This document shows, one piece after another, positions 21,547 to 29,407 of a DNA stretch of 29,431 nucleotides. Numbering within the stretch: the stretch's first letter is position 1; the number at the start of each line of letters is the position of its first letter. Made by a program: the position numbers and the translations under genes. The stretch is from positions 1 through 29,431 of the forward strand of contig NZ_JOIU01000047.1 of assembly GCF_000720135.1 (NCBI RefSeq), given 5' to 3'. This DNA comes from Streptomyces sp. NRRL S-1022. GTDB taxonomy: Bacteria; Actinomycetota; Actinomycetes; Streptomycetales; Streptomycetaceae. The notes below the pieces were generated by a model. The model was not told the DNA's origin, ran no database searches, and saw only the letters and a program-made list of their open reading frames with translations.

Positions 21547-23512
21547 CTGCGTCTCCCTTCTTCAGGACGACCGTCGTGTCCACCCGGCCGCTCTCGGCCT
21601 CCCGGACGTCCGTCACCACCACCGTGGTGCCCGGGCCGAGTTCGGGCGCGGCGAACAGTTCCCGGGCGAGCGGGTTGACGAGGTGCGTCTCCAGCACCAT
21701 GCCGATGCCCCGGCCGCCGTTCCACTTGTCCCGGGTGCAGTGTTCCAGCAGCTCGCGCCGGGCCTTGTCCTCGATGTGCAGGTCGAGTCGGTGCCCGTGG
21801 GCCAGCTGGCGCTGGATGTTGCCGACCTGGAGGGCGAAGATCTCCGCGGCGACCTCGTCGGAGATGAAGTCGAAGACGACGACGTTGCCGCCGATCCGGT
21901 TCATCAGCTCCGGCCGGCCGATGACCTGCTCGAAGTGCTTCTTGACGTTGTCCCTGACCGTACGTTCCAGCTCCTTGTACGGCGTGCCGGGTTCGACGAT
22001 CCACTCGCGTTCCCCGGTCGCCGGGTCCGTGCGCTGCACGCCGAGGTTGGAGGTGAAGATGAGCACGCACTCGCTGAAGTAGGTGGTGACGCCCTGCCCG
22101 TCGGTGAGCCGGCCGTCCTCCAGCACCTGGAGGAACTTGTCGAGGATGCCCTTGTCGGCCTTCTCGATCTCGTCGAAGAGGATGACGCGGAACGGGTTCT
22201 CCCGTACGGCGGAGGTGAGTTCGCCGCCCGCCTCGTACCCGACGTAACCCGGGGGCGCGCCGACGAGCCGGTCCGCGGAGTGCGCGGCGGAGAACTCGCT
22301 CATGTCGAAGCGGAGGTAGGCCTGGTCGTTGTCGAAGAGCGCGGAGGCCACGGCCTTGGCCAGTTCGGTCTTGCCGGTGCCGGTCGGGCCGGCGAAGAAC
22401 AGCACACCGCGCGGCCGGTGTCCGGGGCTGGTGGCCTGCGCCCCGGAGAGCCCCAGCGCGGCGCGCTTGAGGATGTCCAGGGTCATCGCGACGGCCGCCT
22501 CCTGACCTCGTACCCGGTTCTGGATGGACTGCTCGCCGAGGAGGATGCGCTCCCGGATCTCGCCGCGGCTCCACGGGTTCTTCTCCACGCCCAGCCGGTA
22601 GATGCGTACGGCGTCCGGCATGCCGGCGAACGGCAGGCCGCGGGAGCGGGCGAGCTTCACGCTCTCCTCCATGGCCCGCAGGCTCAGTCCGGAGGCCGCC
22701 CGGGCGAAGGCGCCGACCGCCCGCTCCGTCTCCCCGGCGTCCGCGCCGGTGGCGGAGCCGTCGCGGGCGCCGTGTCCGGCGTACCGCTCGTACCGCTCGT
22801 ACAGGAGGCGGGCCATCGTGCCGCGTTCGTCGGCGTCCGGCTCCGGTACGGCGACCGCGCGGATCCGCTCGCTGCCGGAGACCAGCCACCCTGGTACGTC
22901 CCGCTCTCCCTCGGCGAGCCAGATCACCGGGTTGAACAGGCCCGGTGCCTTCGGTACGACACCGGGGGCCGTCCGGGGCGGCAACGGTTCGGCCTCGTGG
23001 GCGAGTTTGAGGCAGGCGAGGAAGAAGTCCCGTTCGTCGGGGGTCAGCCGGGACGGGTCGGTGAGCAGGCGGGAGGCGTGGTCGATCACCAGGGCCACGC
23101 GCAGCGGCCGTTGCCGGCGGCCGTCGCGCACCGTCTCGTCGCGTTGCCGTGCCCATCCGTTGGTGATGTTCCGCAGCTGCTCCAGCACCGCCTGGCGTTG
23201 CGGCGCCGTCTGCCCGGGGAACTCGCGTGGTCCTTGGAGCAGTTCCTCCACGGCGGCCCGGGCCTCGCCCTCCCCGACGGCCGCCACGCGGAAGCCGCTG
23301 ATCTGGTCGCACAGCACCAGCGCCTCGTAGCCCTTCTCCCGCAGCGGGTTCCACAGCACGTCGAGCAGCGTGTGAAAGCGGTCCCGGCCGCGCCGGCGCA
23401 CCAGGTGCAGGTCGCGGATGTTGCCGTGCAGCAGGTACTGCGCGTGCACACCGAGCGTTCCGATCAGCTCCTCCACGAAGGGCGGCAGCCGGTCGTCCTT
23501 GGTCAGGTCCAT
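21518..23512 (-). CDS. AAA+ ATPase, ClpB/ClpX-like, with degenerate N-terminal domain
   Basis: 664 residues. The start is the ATG at 23512 (MDLTKDDRLPPFVEEL), four bases after GGGGAGG; the frame stays open further upstream, but only through repeat-rich DNA. The C-terminal half is a ClpB-D2-like AAA+ module: GPTGTGKT (Lys381), pore-loop region APPGYVGYEAGG, Walker B ILFDEIEK (Asp447, Glu448), sensor 1 IFTSNLG, arginine-finger region RPELMNRIGGNVVVF, and a small D2 domain ending in GGRGIGMVLE. The N-terminal 330 residues look like a second AAA-type fold (VLCDQISGF, RVALVIDHASRL, NPVIWLAEGERDVPGW) with no Walker A. There is no ClpP-docking IGF loop that I can see, so it is likely a remodelling machine rather than a protease partner. 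The partners are probably the kinase, coiled-coil and FHA proteins of the same group. Confidence 0.9.
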   Translation of the reverse strand: MDLTKDDRLPPFVEELIGTLGVHAQYLLHGNIRDLHLVRRRGRDRFHTLLDVLWNPLREKGYEALVLCDQISGFRVAAVGEGEARAAVEELLQGPREFPGQTAPQRQAVLEQLRNITNGWARQRDETVRDGRRQRPLRVALVIDHASRLLTDPSRLTPDERDFFLACLKLAHEAEPLPPRTAPGVVPKAPGLFNPVIWLAEGERDVPGWLVSGSERIRAVAVPEPDADERGTMARLLYERYERYAGHGARDGSATGADAGETERAVGAFARAASGLSLRAMEESVKLARSRGLPFAGMPDAVRIYRLGVEKNPWSRGEIRERILLGEQSIQNRVRGQEAAVAMTLDILKRAALGLSGAQATSPGHRPRGVLFFAGPTGTGKTELAKAVASALFDNDQAYLRFDMSEFSAAHSADRLVGAPPGYVGYEAGGELTSAVRENPFRVILFDEIEKADKGILDKFLQVLEDGRLTDGQGVTTYFSECVLIFTSNLGVQRTDPATGEREWIVEPGTPYKELERTVRDNVKKHFEQVIGRPELMNRIGGNVVVFDFISDEVAAEIFALQVGNIQRQLAHGHRLDLHIEDKARRELLEHCTRDKWNGGRGIGMVLETHLVNPLARELFAAPELGPGTTVVVTDVREAESGRVDTTVVLKKGDAGGGGGTRLG

Positions 23513-23611
23513 CGTTCCTCCCCTGTGCGCGCTGTTCCGCGGGCCGCGCGCCGGCCATGGCTGTGACGGTGATTCCGGCGGCGGCCGCCGGTGCGGGGCG
23601 GCCGGTGTCGG

Positions 23612-23683
23612 GGGCGAGCGCCGGTCATGCGACGAGCGCCGGTGTCGTGGCGTGCGCCGGTTCTGTGGCGTGCGCCGGTTCCG
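23612..23683. repeat. Four degenerate 18-bp tandem repeats
   Basis: Four consecutive units share the core CG(A/T)GCGCCGGT. The last two units differ at one position (TGGCGTGCGCCGGTTCTG and ...TTCCG). The period is a multiple of three, but no gene is assigned here. Confidence 0.7.
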
Positions 23684-23810
23684 GCCGCGTACTCCGGGCC
23701 CGCGGCGAAGTTGCGGCTGCGGGCAGTGGCGTCGCGGTGCGGACAGCCGCGTTCCGTACCGGCGGCCGACGCCGGGTCCCGCCGTACCGGCGGCCGACGG
23801 CCCGACGGCC

Positions 23811-23898
23811 CGGCAGTCCGGCGGCTCGGCGGTCCGGCAGTCCGGCGGTCCGGCAGTCCGGCGGTCCGGCAGTCCGGCGGTCCGGCGGTCCGGCGGGA
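23811..23898. repeat. About eleven 8-bp tandem repeats (CGGCAGTC/CGGCGGTC)
   Basis: Consecutive octamers alternate mainly between CGGCAGTC and CGGCGGTC, with one CGGCGGCT and a final CGGCGGGA. The array ends 15 bases before the 3' end of the coiled-coil gene. Copy number is likely to vary between strains. Confidence 0.85.
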
Positions 23899-23913
23899 AC
23901 CATGGCGCCCCCC

Positions 23914-25530
23914 TCACCCCGTTCCGTGGCGTCCGTCGCCGTCGACGGTCCGGTAGCGCCGAGGGGTCCGGTGTGTGCCGGCCGTCCGGTCGGTCTCCTC
24001 CGGCAGGTCGTCGAGTACCAGGGCGTCCTCCCCGAGCACGCCCGGCAGTGCCCCTTCGGTGCGTTCGAGGCTGAACTCCAGGCCGAGGCCCAGCATGCCG
24101 GTGATCTCCTCGAACTCGGCCAGCCGCTCCCGGGTCTCGGCACAGCGGACGTCGTCCAGGGCGCGTTGCTCGGGGCTCCGGTCCCCCGGCCCGCCCCGGT
24201 ACATGGTCGCCACCCGCAGGCGGCCGTCGATCATGGTCGCCCGCAGCCAGTGGCCCGGTTCCCAGCCCTCGGGTGTCCAGTCGAGGCGGATCTCCTGCCC
24301 CTCGGGCCGCCCCGCCCCGGCCCGGCCGCCGAACCTCCTGGCCAGCTCCGCGACGGCGTCCGCGCACTGCTGCCGGACGTACAGCGCGTCCAGGGCGTGC
24401 AGCCGCTCGGCCACCCGGTGTTCGACCAGTTCCTGTTCGGCCGGGGTCAGCGGGACGCCCTCGTCCAGGGTGCGGCGGAGCAGCGCGAGGGCCTCCGGTT
24501 CCGGGGCGAGGTCCTCGGCGCCCTCCGGGGTCTCGTAGCGGAGGAAGTCGTAGTGCGCCGCGGCCCGTTCCTGGGCCTCCCTGGTCTCCTGGGCCTGCCG
24601 GCCCGCGTCCCGGACGAACTTGCGCGCCTCGGTGAGGTGGATGCGCGCCCGGCGGGGGTCGTCGGCGGCGCGGCGCACGGCGTCCCGGACGGCGCGCGCG
24701 GCGAGTTCGGCGGCCTCGCCGGCGGCGTACGGGTCGAGGTCGCCGAGGATCTCCGCCCCGGTGCGGCGGACCTCCTCGGGGTCGAGTGCCGCGGGGGCGC
24801 GCCGGGCGGCGGTCTGCCGGGGCAGCTGGCGTGCCTCGGCGTCGGCGGTGCGCTCGGCGGCGAACCGCCGCAGCGCGCGCTGCCGGCTCTCGCGCAGAGC
24901 GCTCTGCCAGTCGTCGTCCTGCTCCTCGTCCAGCCGGAGCAGGGCGGCGAGCCGTTGCTGCTCCCACGCGGCCTGCCGTTCCTCGGCCCGGCGCAGTGCC
25001 TCCTCGGCACGGGCCAGTTCCCCGCGCAGTTCGGCCAGCCGTTCCCCGACGGGCGTCAGCGGCGGCGGTACGTCGGGGGCCGGCGGGGGCGGGCCGCCGT
25101 GCGCCGTGGCCCGGGCCGCCCGGGCCAGCAGGGCGCGCCGGCGGGCGTTGAACCGTACGGCGGCGAACGCGGCGGCCTCCCACTGTCCGGCGGCCGTGGC
25201 CGCGAGCTGCTGCCGGTGTTCCAGACAGCGCTGTTCCTCCGCGGCCCGTACTGCCGCGGCGGCGAGGAGCCGGGTGCCGATCAGGGCGGCCCGTCCGGCG
25301 AGCAGGACACCGCTGAGCGAGCCGAGTACCTGGAGGGCGGCGTCCGCGGCCTGGTGGACGGCGTGCCCGGCCGCGTCGGCGAAGTGGGCGGAGGCCTGTC
25401 CGGCGGCGTCGTGCAGGTGGAGCATGCCGGTGTGCGGCAGCGCCTGCGGGTCCAGGGGCGGCGGGGGCGGTGCGAAGTGCACGGCGGGTTCGATCGTCTG
25501 GATCGTGGGGAAGGCGAGACCCGAGCTCAT
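23914..25530 (-). CDS. Coiled-coil protein of the kinase/AAA+ module, function unknown
   Basis: 538 residues from an ATG seven bases after AGGAG and overlapping the kinase stop by four bases (ATGA). The N-terminal 40 residues are Pro/His-rich. Residues about 45-110 are Ala-rich with one long hydrophobic stretch (VLGSLSGVLLAGRAALIGTRLLAAAAV), which may be a membrane or amphipathic helix. From about 160 to 420 the protein is charged and helical, with heptad-like Glu/Arg/Leu runs (RLAELRGELARAEEALRRAEERQ) typical of coiled coils. The C-terminal 130 residues contain a more globular part (IRLDWTPEGWEPGHWLRATMIDGRLRVATMY). I do not recognise the family. Placed between the kinase and the AAA+ ATPase, it is a plausible kinase substrate, scaffold or AAA+ adaptor. 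Confidence 0.75.
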   Translation of the reverse strand: MSSGLAFPTIQTIEPAVHFAPPPPPLDPQALPHTGMLHLHDAAGQASAHFADAAGHAVHQAADAALQVLGSLSGVLLAGRAALIGTRLLAAAAVRAAEEQRCLEHRQQLAATAAGQWEAAAFAAVRFNARRRALLARAARATAHGGPPPPAPDVPPPLTPVGERLAELRGELARAEEALRRAEERQAAWEQQRLAALLRLDEEQDDDWQSALRESRQRALRRFAAERTADAEARQLPRQTAARRAPAALDPEEVRRTGAEILGDLDPYAAGEAAELAARAVRDAVRRAADDPRRARIHLTEARKFVRDAGRQAQETREAQERAAAHYDFLRYETPEGAEDLAPEPEALALLRRTLDEGVPLTPAEQELVEHRVAERLHALDALYVRQQCADAVAELARRFGGRAGAGRPEGQEIRLDWTPEGWEPGHWLRATMIDGRLRVATMYRGGPGDRSPEQRALDDVRCAETRERLAEFEEITGMLGLGLEFSLERTEGALPGVLGEDALVLDDLPEETDRTAGTHRTPRRYRTVDGDGRHGTG

Positions 25531-28052
25531 GTCTGTTCTCCTGTCGTGTCGTTCGTCCTCCTGGTCCGCCGGCGGACCGCCCGCCGCACCCGGCGCGACC
25601 ACTCCCCGACCCGGCGCAGAGGCCCTTGCCGCAGCCGGCGCCACCACAGCCCGACCCGCCGCAGGGGCCCCTGCCGCAGCCGGCGCCACCACAGCCCGGC
25701 CCGTTCGCGAGCCGTCCGCCACGGCCCGTGCCACGCGTCGCGGGCCAGCCGTACGGGTCCTCGCCGGTCGTGCGGGTCGGCCCGCCACGGCAGCCCGCGG
25801 CGGCGGGCCCGCCGTGCCCGGTGTGCGCGTCGCAGCCGCCGCCAGGCCCAGCCGCGGCGCAGGCTCCAGGCGGCGACGGCGACCGCGGAGGCGAGCGGCC
25901 ACAGCCAGGGCACCACGGTGATCGCGTAGATGCCGAGGAAACCGGCGAGAAGGAGCAGCGCCGCCCCGGCCCAGCGGCCGGCCCGGGTCCGGGCCAGCCG
26001 GCCGGGCCGCTCCGCGCTGCGGATCAGCAGGCCCGCGAGCGACCGTGCGGGGTGATAGAACGGCGGGCCGATGTACACGGCGGTCCACAGCTCGACCACG
26101 GTCACGAACGCGGCGGCGGGCAGCGCGAGCAGCCAGGCCGTGACGACCGCGTCCTGGGAGGCGCGGCCTAACACGTCGGCGAGGCCGATGACGAAGGTCC
26201 AGGGCGCGGTGACGACGACGGCGCCGAGCAGCGCCCAGCCCAGTGTGGGCAGGCGGTCCAGCCGGCGCAGGACGGCCATGAGCCCGTCCTGGTCCGCGGC
26301 GAGCAGCCGCGCGTGCTCCTCGGCGACCCGGCGGCCGCGCAGTTCCTGCGCGTCCTGCATCGCCCGGTCGCCGAGCAGCAGGGCGGCGACCAGACGCAGG
26401 TCGTCGTCCCGGGCGGAGAGCAGTGCGTCGAACCAGGGGACGGGTTCCGGGAACCCGGCGCGCAGCCGCAGCAGCAGGGCGGTGAGCCGGTCCCGCGTGC
26501 GGTCCGGTTCACGGGCCAGCTGCAGCAGCCAGGCGTCCACCGCCACGGTGTGTCTGAGGGCGGCCCGGTCCCGGCGGTCGCGCCGCAGCTCCTGGACGGT
26601 GGGCGCCCACCGGGCGCGCAGCACCCGCCAGGCGCGGTCCGTCTCGTCCAGTCCGTGGCCGCCGGGCCGCTGGGCGAGCCCGGTCAGCACCTCGGGATGA
26701 TGCGCGAGGTGCCGCAGCAGCGCGACGGCGTCGGCGTGCCCGTCCCGGGCGCCCTGGCACAGCCGGCGCATGCTCTGTGCGTCCAGGGCGGCTCCGTGCC
26801 AGGTGACGTCCAGGGCGGGGCCGAGCCAGTTCAGCAGTTCCACGACCACCCCGGCGGGCGGGGGCTGTGCCAGTTGCCCGCGCAGGCCGGCGAGCCGGGC
26901 CAGTTCGCCGGGGCTGCGGTCGCCGACGGTCTCGAACTGGCCGAGCCAGTCGACCAGCCGGGCCCGGTCCGTGTCGTCGGCCAGCATGCGCGCCGCCGAC
27001 ACGTGGTTGCGGTCCAGGTGCAGGGCGAGCCGCTCGGTCCCGGTGAACTCCTGTCCCATGAAGGGGAAGGGGCGGATCGCGGGGCGGGCCGGGTCGTCGG
27101 GGAAGACCGGCCCGTCGGTGCGCGGGGCGACGTCGGGGTCCCGGCCGGCCAGCCAGTCCCGTACCTCGGCCGCCTGCCAGCGCTGTTCGGGGGCCCGGGT
27201 GAGGAGGCCCTCGCAGAGCAGGCGGGTGCGCCGGTGCGCGATGCCGCCGACGTCGGGGTCGTGCGTGGCGATCTCCGCGAGCACCTCCTCGTCCCGGCGG
27301 AACTCCACGGGGTGTCTGCCCAGGGCCAGTTGGGCGGCGATCATGCCGACCGACCACCAGTCGCCGGCCTCGGAGACGGTCTGCCATCGCGATCCGGCCT
27401 CGGGGGCGAGGTAGAGGGGCTTGCCGCGCCAGTCGGTACGGGACTCCAGGGCCTCGTCGGGCCGGTGGACGGCGGCGCCGAAGTCGACGAGGACGAGGTC
27501 GGCCCGGTCGCCGCGGCGCGTGGGCACCATGATGTTGTCGGGGGTGATGTCCCGGTGGACGACGCCGCGTTCGTGCAGCGCGGTGACGGCGTCGCAGAGC
27601 TGGCTCACCACGGCTTCGACGGCTTCGGGGGGCAGGCCGTCGGGGTGGTCCTCGTGGTACTTGTCCAGGGTCTCCTCGCCGTGCGACCAGTACAGGTGCC
27701 AGGGATGCCCGTGGGCGGTGCCGGTCTCCAGGAGCCGTTCCACCGGGGGAGCCGGGGGCTCGGCGAGCTCGCGCAGCTCCTGTTCCACGGCCGGGTCGGG
27801 GGCGTGCAGCCGGTGGTACCACTTGAGGACCAGGGGTATCTCCGCCGCCCCGTGACGTGCCGTCAGGTCGTGGACGCGCAGGACGACGGCCCCGGCGGGC
27901 TGCAGGGCCGCGCGGAGCACGGCGACGAGCACGAACCGGTCGGCCAGTTCGGGAGGCACCTCGGCACGGACCGGGCGGGTCTCGGTGAGTCTGGCATTCG
28001 TGAAACCCCCGTCCGCGGAGTCGACGAATCGGGTGGGCGGCGTGGTCGTCAT
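25527..28052 (-). CDS. Ser/Thr protein kinase with C-terminal membrane segments
   Basis: 841 residues. The kinase domain is N-terminal: LVLKWYH (Lys77), VVHRDITPDNIM (His166, Asp168, Asn173), VDFGAAV (190-192) and LYLAPE, followed by DWWSVGMIAAQLALG, so catalysis looks possible. A canonical glycine loop is not obvious. Residues about 290-570 are a helical region with no family I recognise. Hydrophobic segments follow (WALLGAVVVTAPWTFVIGLA, TAWLLALPAAAFVTVVELW and AALLLLAGFLGIYAITVVPWLW), suggesting a membrane protein with the kinase inside the cell. The last 130 residues are extremely Arg/Trp-rich and contain a 15-residue tandem repeat (GLWWRRLRQGPLRRV). The ATG at 28052 has GGAAGG eight bases upstream. 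It heads the minus-strand group and is divergent from the macro-domain gene; FHA and coiled-coil proteins encoded downstream are likely readers or targets. Confidence 0.9.
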   Translation of the reverse strand: MTTTPPTRFVDSADGGFTNARLTETRPVRAEVPPELADRFVLVAVLRAALQPAGAVVLRVHDLTARHGAAEIPLVLKWYHRLHAPDPAVEQELRELAEPPAPPVERLLETGTAHGHPWHLYWSHGEETLDKYHEDHPDGLPPEAVEAVVSQLCDAVTALHERGVVHRDITPDNIMVPTRRGDRADLVLVDFGAAVHRPDEALESRTDWRGKPLYLAPEAGSRWQTVSEAGDWWSVGMIAAQLALGRHPVEFRRDEEVLAEIATHDPDVGGIAHRRTRLLCEGLLTRAPEQRWQAAEVRDWLAGRDPDVAPRTDGPVFPDDPARPAIRPFPFMGQEFTGTERLALHLDRNHVSAARMLADDTDRARLVDWLGQFETVGDRSPGELARLAGLRGQLAQPPPAGVVVELLNWLGPALDVTWHGAALDAQSMRRLCQGARDGHADAVALLRHLAHHPEVLTGLAQRPGGHGLDETDRAWRVLRARWAPTVQELRRDRRDRAALRHTVAVDAWLLQLAREPDRTRDRLTALLLRLRAGFPEPVPWFDALLSARDDDLRLVAALLLGDRAMQDAQELRGRRVAEEHARLLAADQDGLMAVLRRLDRLPTLGWALLGAVVVTAPWTFVIGLADVLGRASQDAVVTAWLLALPAAAFVTVVELWTAVYIGPPFYHPARSLAGLLIRSAERPGRLARTRAGRWAGAALLLLAGFLGIYAITVVPWLWPLASAVAVAAWSLRRGWAWRRLRRAHRARRARRRGLPWRADPHDRRGPVRLARDAWHGPWRTARERAGLWWRRLRQGPLRRVGLWWRRLRQGPLRRVGEWSRRVRRAVRRRTRRTNDTTGEQT
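25622..25711 (-). repeat. 45-bp tandem repeat in the kinase 3' end
   Basis: Two copies with a 45-base offset (25622-25666 and 25667-25711) agree at nearly all of their first 36 bases. A decayed third copy lies at about 25590-25621. They encode the Trp/Arg-rich GLWWRRLRQGPLRRV repeat, in frame. Confidence 0.8.
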
Positions 28053-28099
28053 GAACCGGCCTTCCGGGAAACGCGCTGGGTGAACCGGGGGGCCACAAT

Positions 28100-28171
28100 G
28101 CGAAGGGAACCGGCCCGGTGCGCGGGCCGCGGGACGAAGAACATATCCCGATTCCCTTCGGGCGAAGGGAA
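28100..28171. promoter_or_regulatory. Repeated GCGAAGGGAA elements in the divergent promoter region
   Basis: GCGAAGGGAA occurs at 28100-28109 and again at 28162-28171. The second copy faces an inverted TTCCCTTCG (28152-28160) two bases away, making a 9-bp-arm palindrome (28152-28171). These lie in the 167 bp between the divergent kinase and macro-domain starts, and are candidate operators for a shared regulator. The regulator is unknown. Confidence 0.5.
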
Positions 28172-28183
28172 GTTTCCCGGATC

Positions 28184-28212
28184 TTCAGCGAATCCCCGGC
28201 CGGGGCTACGAT
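28184..28212 (+). promoter_or_regulatory. Candidate promoter of the macro-domain gene
   Basis: TTCAGC (28184-28189), then a 17-base spacer, then TACGAT (28207-28212). The spacing would start transcription at about 28219-28220, at the second in-frame ATG, which would make the message leaderless. The -35 box is poor. Confidence 0.4.
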
Positions 28213-28219
28213 GCGCATC

Positions 28220-29407
28220 ATGTGCCCCCTGCCCTCGCACGAAACTCTCGTCGCCGAACTCAGGGAACTGAGGCGGCGCGGTCTGCCCGGGTTGCGCCAC
28301 TGCACCCGGGACGCGCTGCGCGAGGCCGCCGTCGCGGCCGGCCTGTGCACCGGGCCCGACGACGAACAGTCCGGCATCGAGGAACTGCTGGGCGCGGCGG
28401 TGCGGCGGCTGGCCGGCGGCCACCCGGTGCGGGACGACGACTCCTGCGATCCGCTGGCCCGTGCCGCCGCCCACTCCTTCGGGATCTTCGCCGCGCGCCG
28501 CGGGGTGCCCGGCACCGACCGGCGCAAGGCGGCGGCGGGGGTCTACGGCGTGACCACCGAGCGGTTCCGCAAGAGCCAGGAGCACGACGTGGTCGCCGAA
28601 CTGGCGGCCGCGGTCCTGGCCGTCGCCCGGGAAGCGGTCACCGGTACGGCCGTCGCCCGGGAGGCGGTCACCGGTACGGCCGTCGCCCACCGGATCGGTG
28701 CGGCGGGCGAGCCGGGGACAGCGGTGACCGCGGCGCCGCCCGTCGCCGGGGTCCCGGCGCGGCGCCCGGGTGCCCGGCCGGCCACCGGGGCGCCGGCGGG
28801 CCGGATCACCGTCCGGGTCTGCCCGATCGAGGACGTGCGGGACGTGGACGTCCTGGTCTCCTCGGAGAACACGTATCTGGAGATGTCCAAGACCTTCCGG
28901 CCCACGGTGTCCGGGGCGCTGCGCCGGGCCGCGGCCCTGCGGGACGCCTCCGGCGAGATCGTGGACGACGTCCTGTCCCGGGAACTGGGCGTGTGGCTGC
29001 GGACGCACGGCAGGACGGGCATGCCCGTGCGGCCGGGCACGGTCGTCGCCACCTCGTCCGGCGCCCTGGCCGCCCACGGGGTACGGCGCATCCACCACGC
29101 GGCGATCGCCGCCCCGGTCGGGGACGGCGACCGCTACCACGTGTCCCCTTCCGTGCTCGGCGAGGTCGTGCGCACGTGCTTCGAACTGGCCCGCCACGAG
29201 AGCGAGTTCCTCTCTCTTCCGATGTCCTCGATCTGCTTCCCGCTGCTGGGGTCCGGGCGGGGCGGGCTGCCCGTCGAGACGGTGGCCCGCCGGCTGCTCG
29301 ACGCGCTCCGGGCCGAGCTGCGCCGCGACCCGTCCTGGTCGGTGCTGCTGGTCACCCTGGAGGAGCGCCACGCCCGTCTCCTCACGGCCGCCAGCTCCGC
29401 CCGGTGA
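28220..29407 (+). CDS. Macro-domain protein with N-terminal conflict-type helical domain
   Basis: 395 residues from the ATG at 28220. ATG 28211 and GTG 28118 are also in frame, but none has a ribosome binding site, and a -10-like TACGAT covers 28211. The N-terminal 125 residues are helical (LVAELRELRRRG, then AARRGVPGTDRRKAAAGVYGVTTERFRK), a pattern I recall at the N-terminus of several actinobacterial signalling and conflict proteins. A linker with two perfect decapeptide repeats (VAREAVTGTA) follows. The C-terminal 200 residues are a macro domain: VDVLVSSENTYLEM, VRPGTVVATSSGAL and ICFPLLGSGRGGLPVETVARRLLDAL, the ADP-ribose-binding loops. It could bind or remove ADP-ribose from proteins, nucleic acids or small molecules. 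It is transcribed away from the kinase group across a shared control region and ends near the window edge. Confidence 0.85.
   Translation: MCPLPSHETLVAELRELRRRGLPGLRHCTRDALREAAVAAGLCTGPDDEQSGIEELLGAAVRRLAGGHPVRDDDSCDPLARAAAHSFGIFAARRGVPGTDRRKAAAGVYGVTTERFRKSQEHDVVAELAAAVLAVAREAVTGTAVAREAVTGTAVAHRIGAAGEPGTAVTAAPPVAGVPARRPGARPATGAPAGRITVRVCPIEDVRDVDVLVSSENTYLEMSKTFRPTVSGALRRAAALRDASGEIVDDVLSRELGVWLRTHGRTGMPVRPGTVVATSSGALAAHGVRRIHHAAIAAPVGDGDRYHVSPSVLGEVVRTCFELARHESEFLSLPMSSICFPLLGSGRGGLPVETVARRLLDALRAELRRDPSWSVLLVTLEERHARLLTAASSAR
28621..28680 (+). repeat. Two 30-bp tandem repeats in the macro-domain gene linker
   Basis: Bases 28621-28650 and 28651-28680 are identical except for one silent change (GAA/GAG). 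A partial third copy (CGTCGCCC) follows. They encode VAREAVTGTA twice, in frame. Confidence 0.85.

Larger units (their letters stand above)
23513..23913. other. 401-bp noncoding gap rich in short tandem repeats
   Basis: This gap lies between the coiled-coil gene and the AAA+ gene. Beyond the ribosome binding site of the AAA+ gene (23517-23523), it holds two unrelated tandem arrays, of 18 and 8 bp, and CG-rich low-complexity DNA. Open frames run through it on both strands, but their products are repetitive Pro/Arg/Gly strings and I do not consider them genes. No clear promoter or terminator was identified. Confidence 0.6.

Noticed and set aside
21470..23566. Long plus-strand open frame opposite the AAA+ gene
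   Set aside because: It is a mirror of a well-supported AAA+ gene, and no motif is recognisable.
23811..23898. CRISPR array
   Set aside because: The 8-bp units are contiguous with no unique spacers, and no cas genes are nearby.
23557..25929. Plus-strand open frame across the repeat-rich gap and the coiled-coil gene
   Set aside because: The product is Pro/Arg/Gly low complexity, and the start lies in tandem repeats; the minus strand holds the better-supported gene.
26313..28271. Long plus-strand open frame opposite the kinase gene
   Set aside because: The same GC artefact; the kinase on the minus strand has HRD, DFG and APE motifs.
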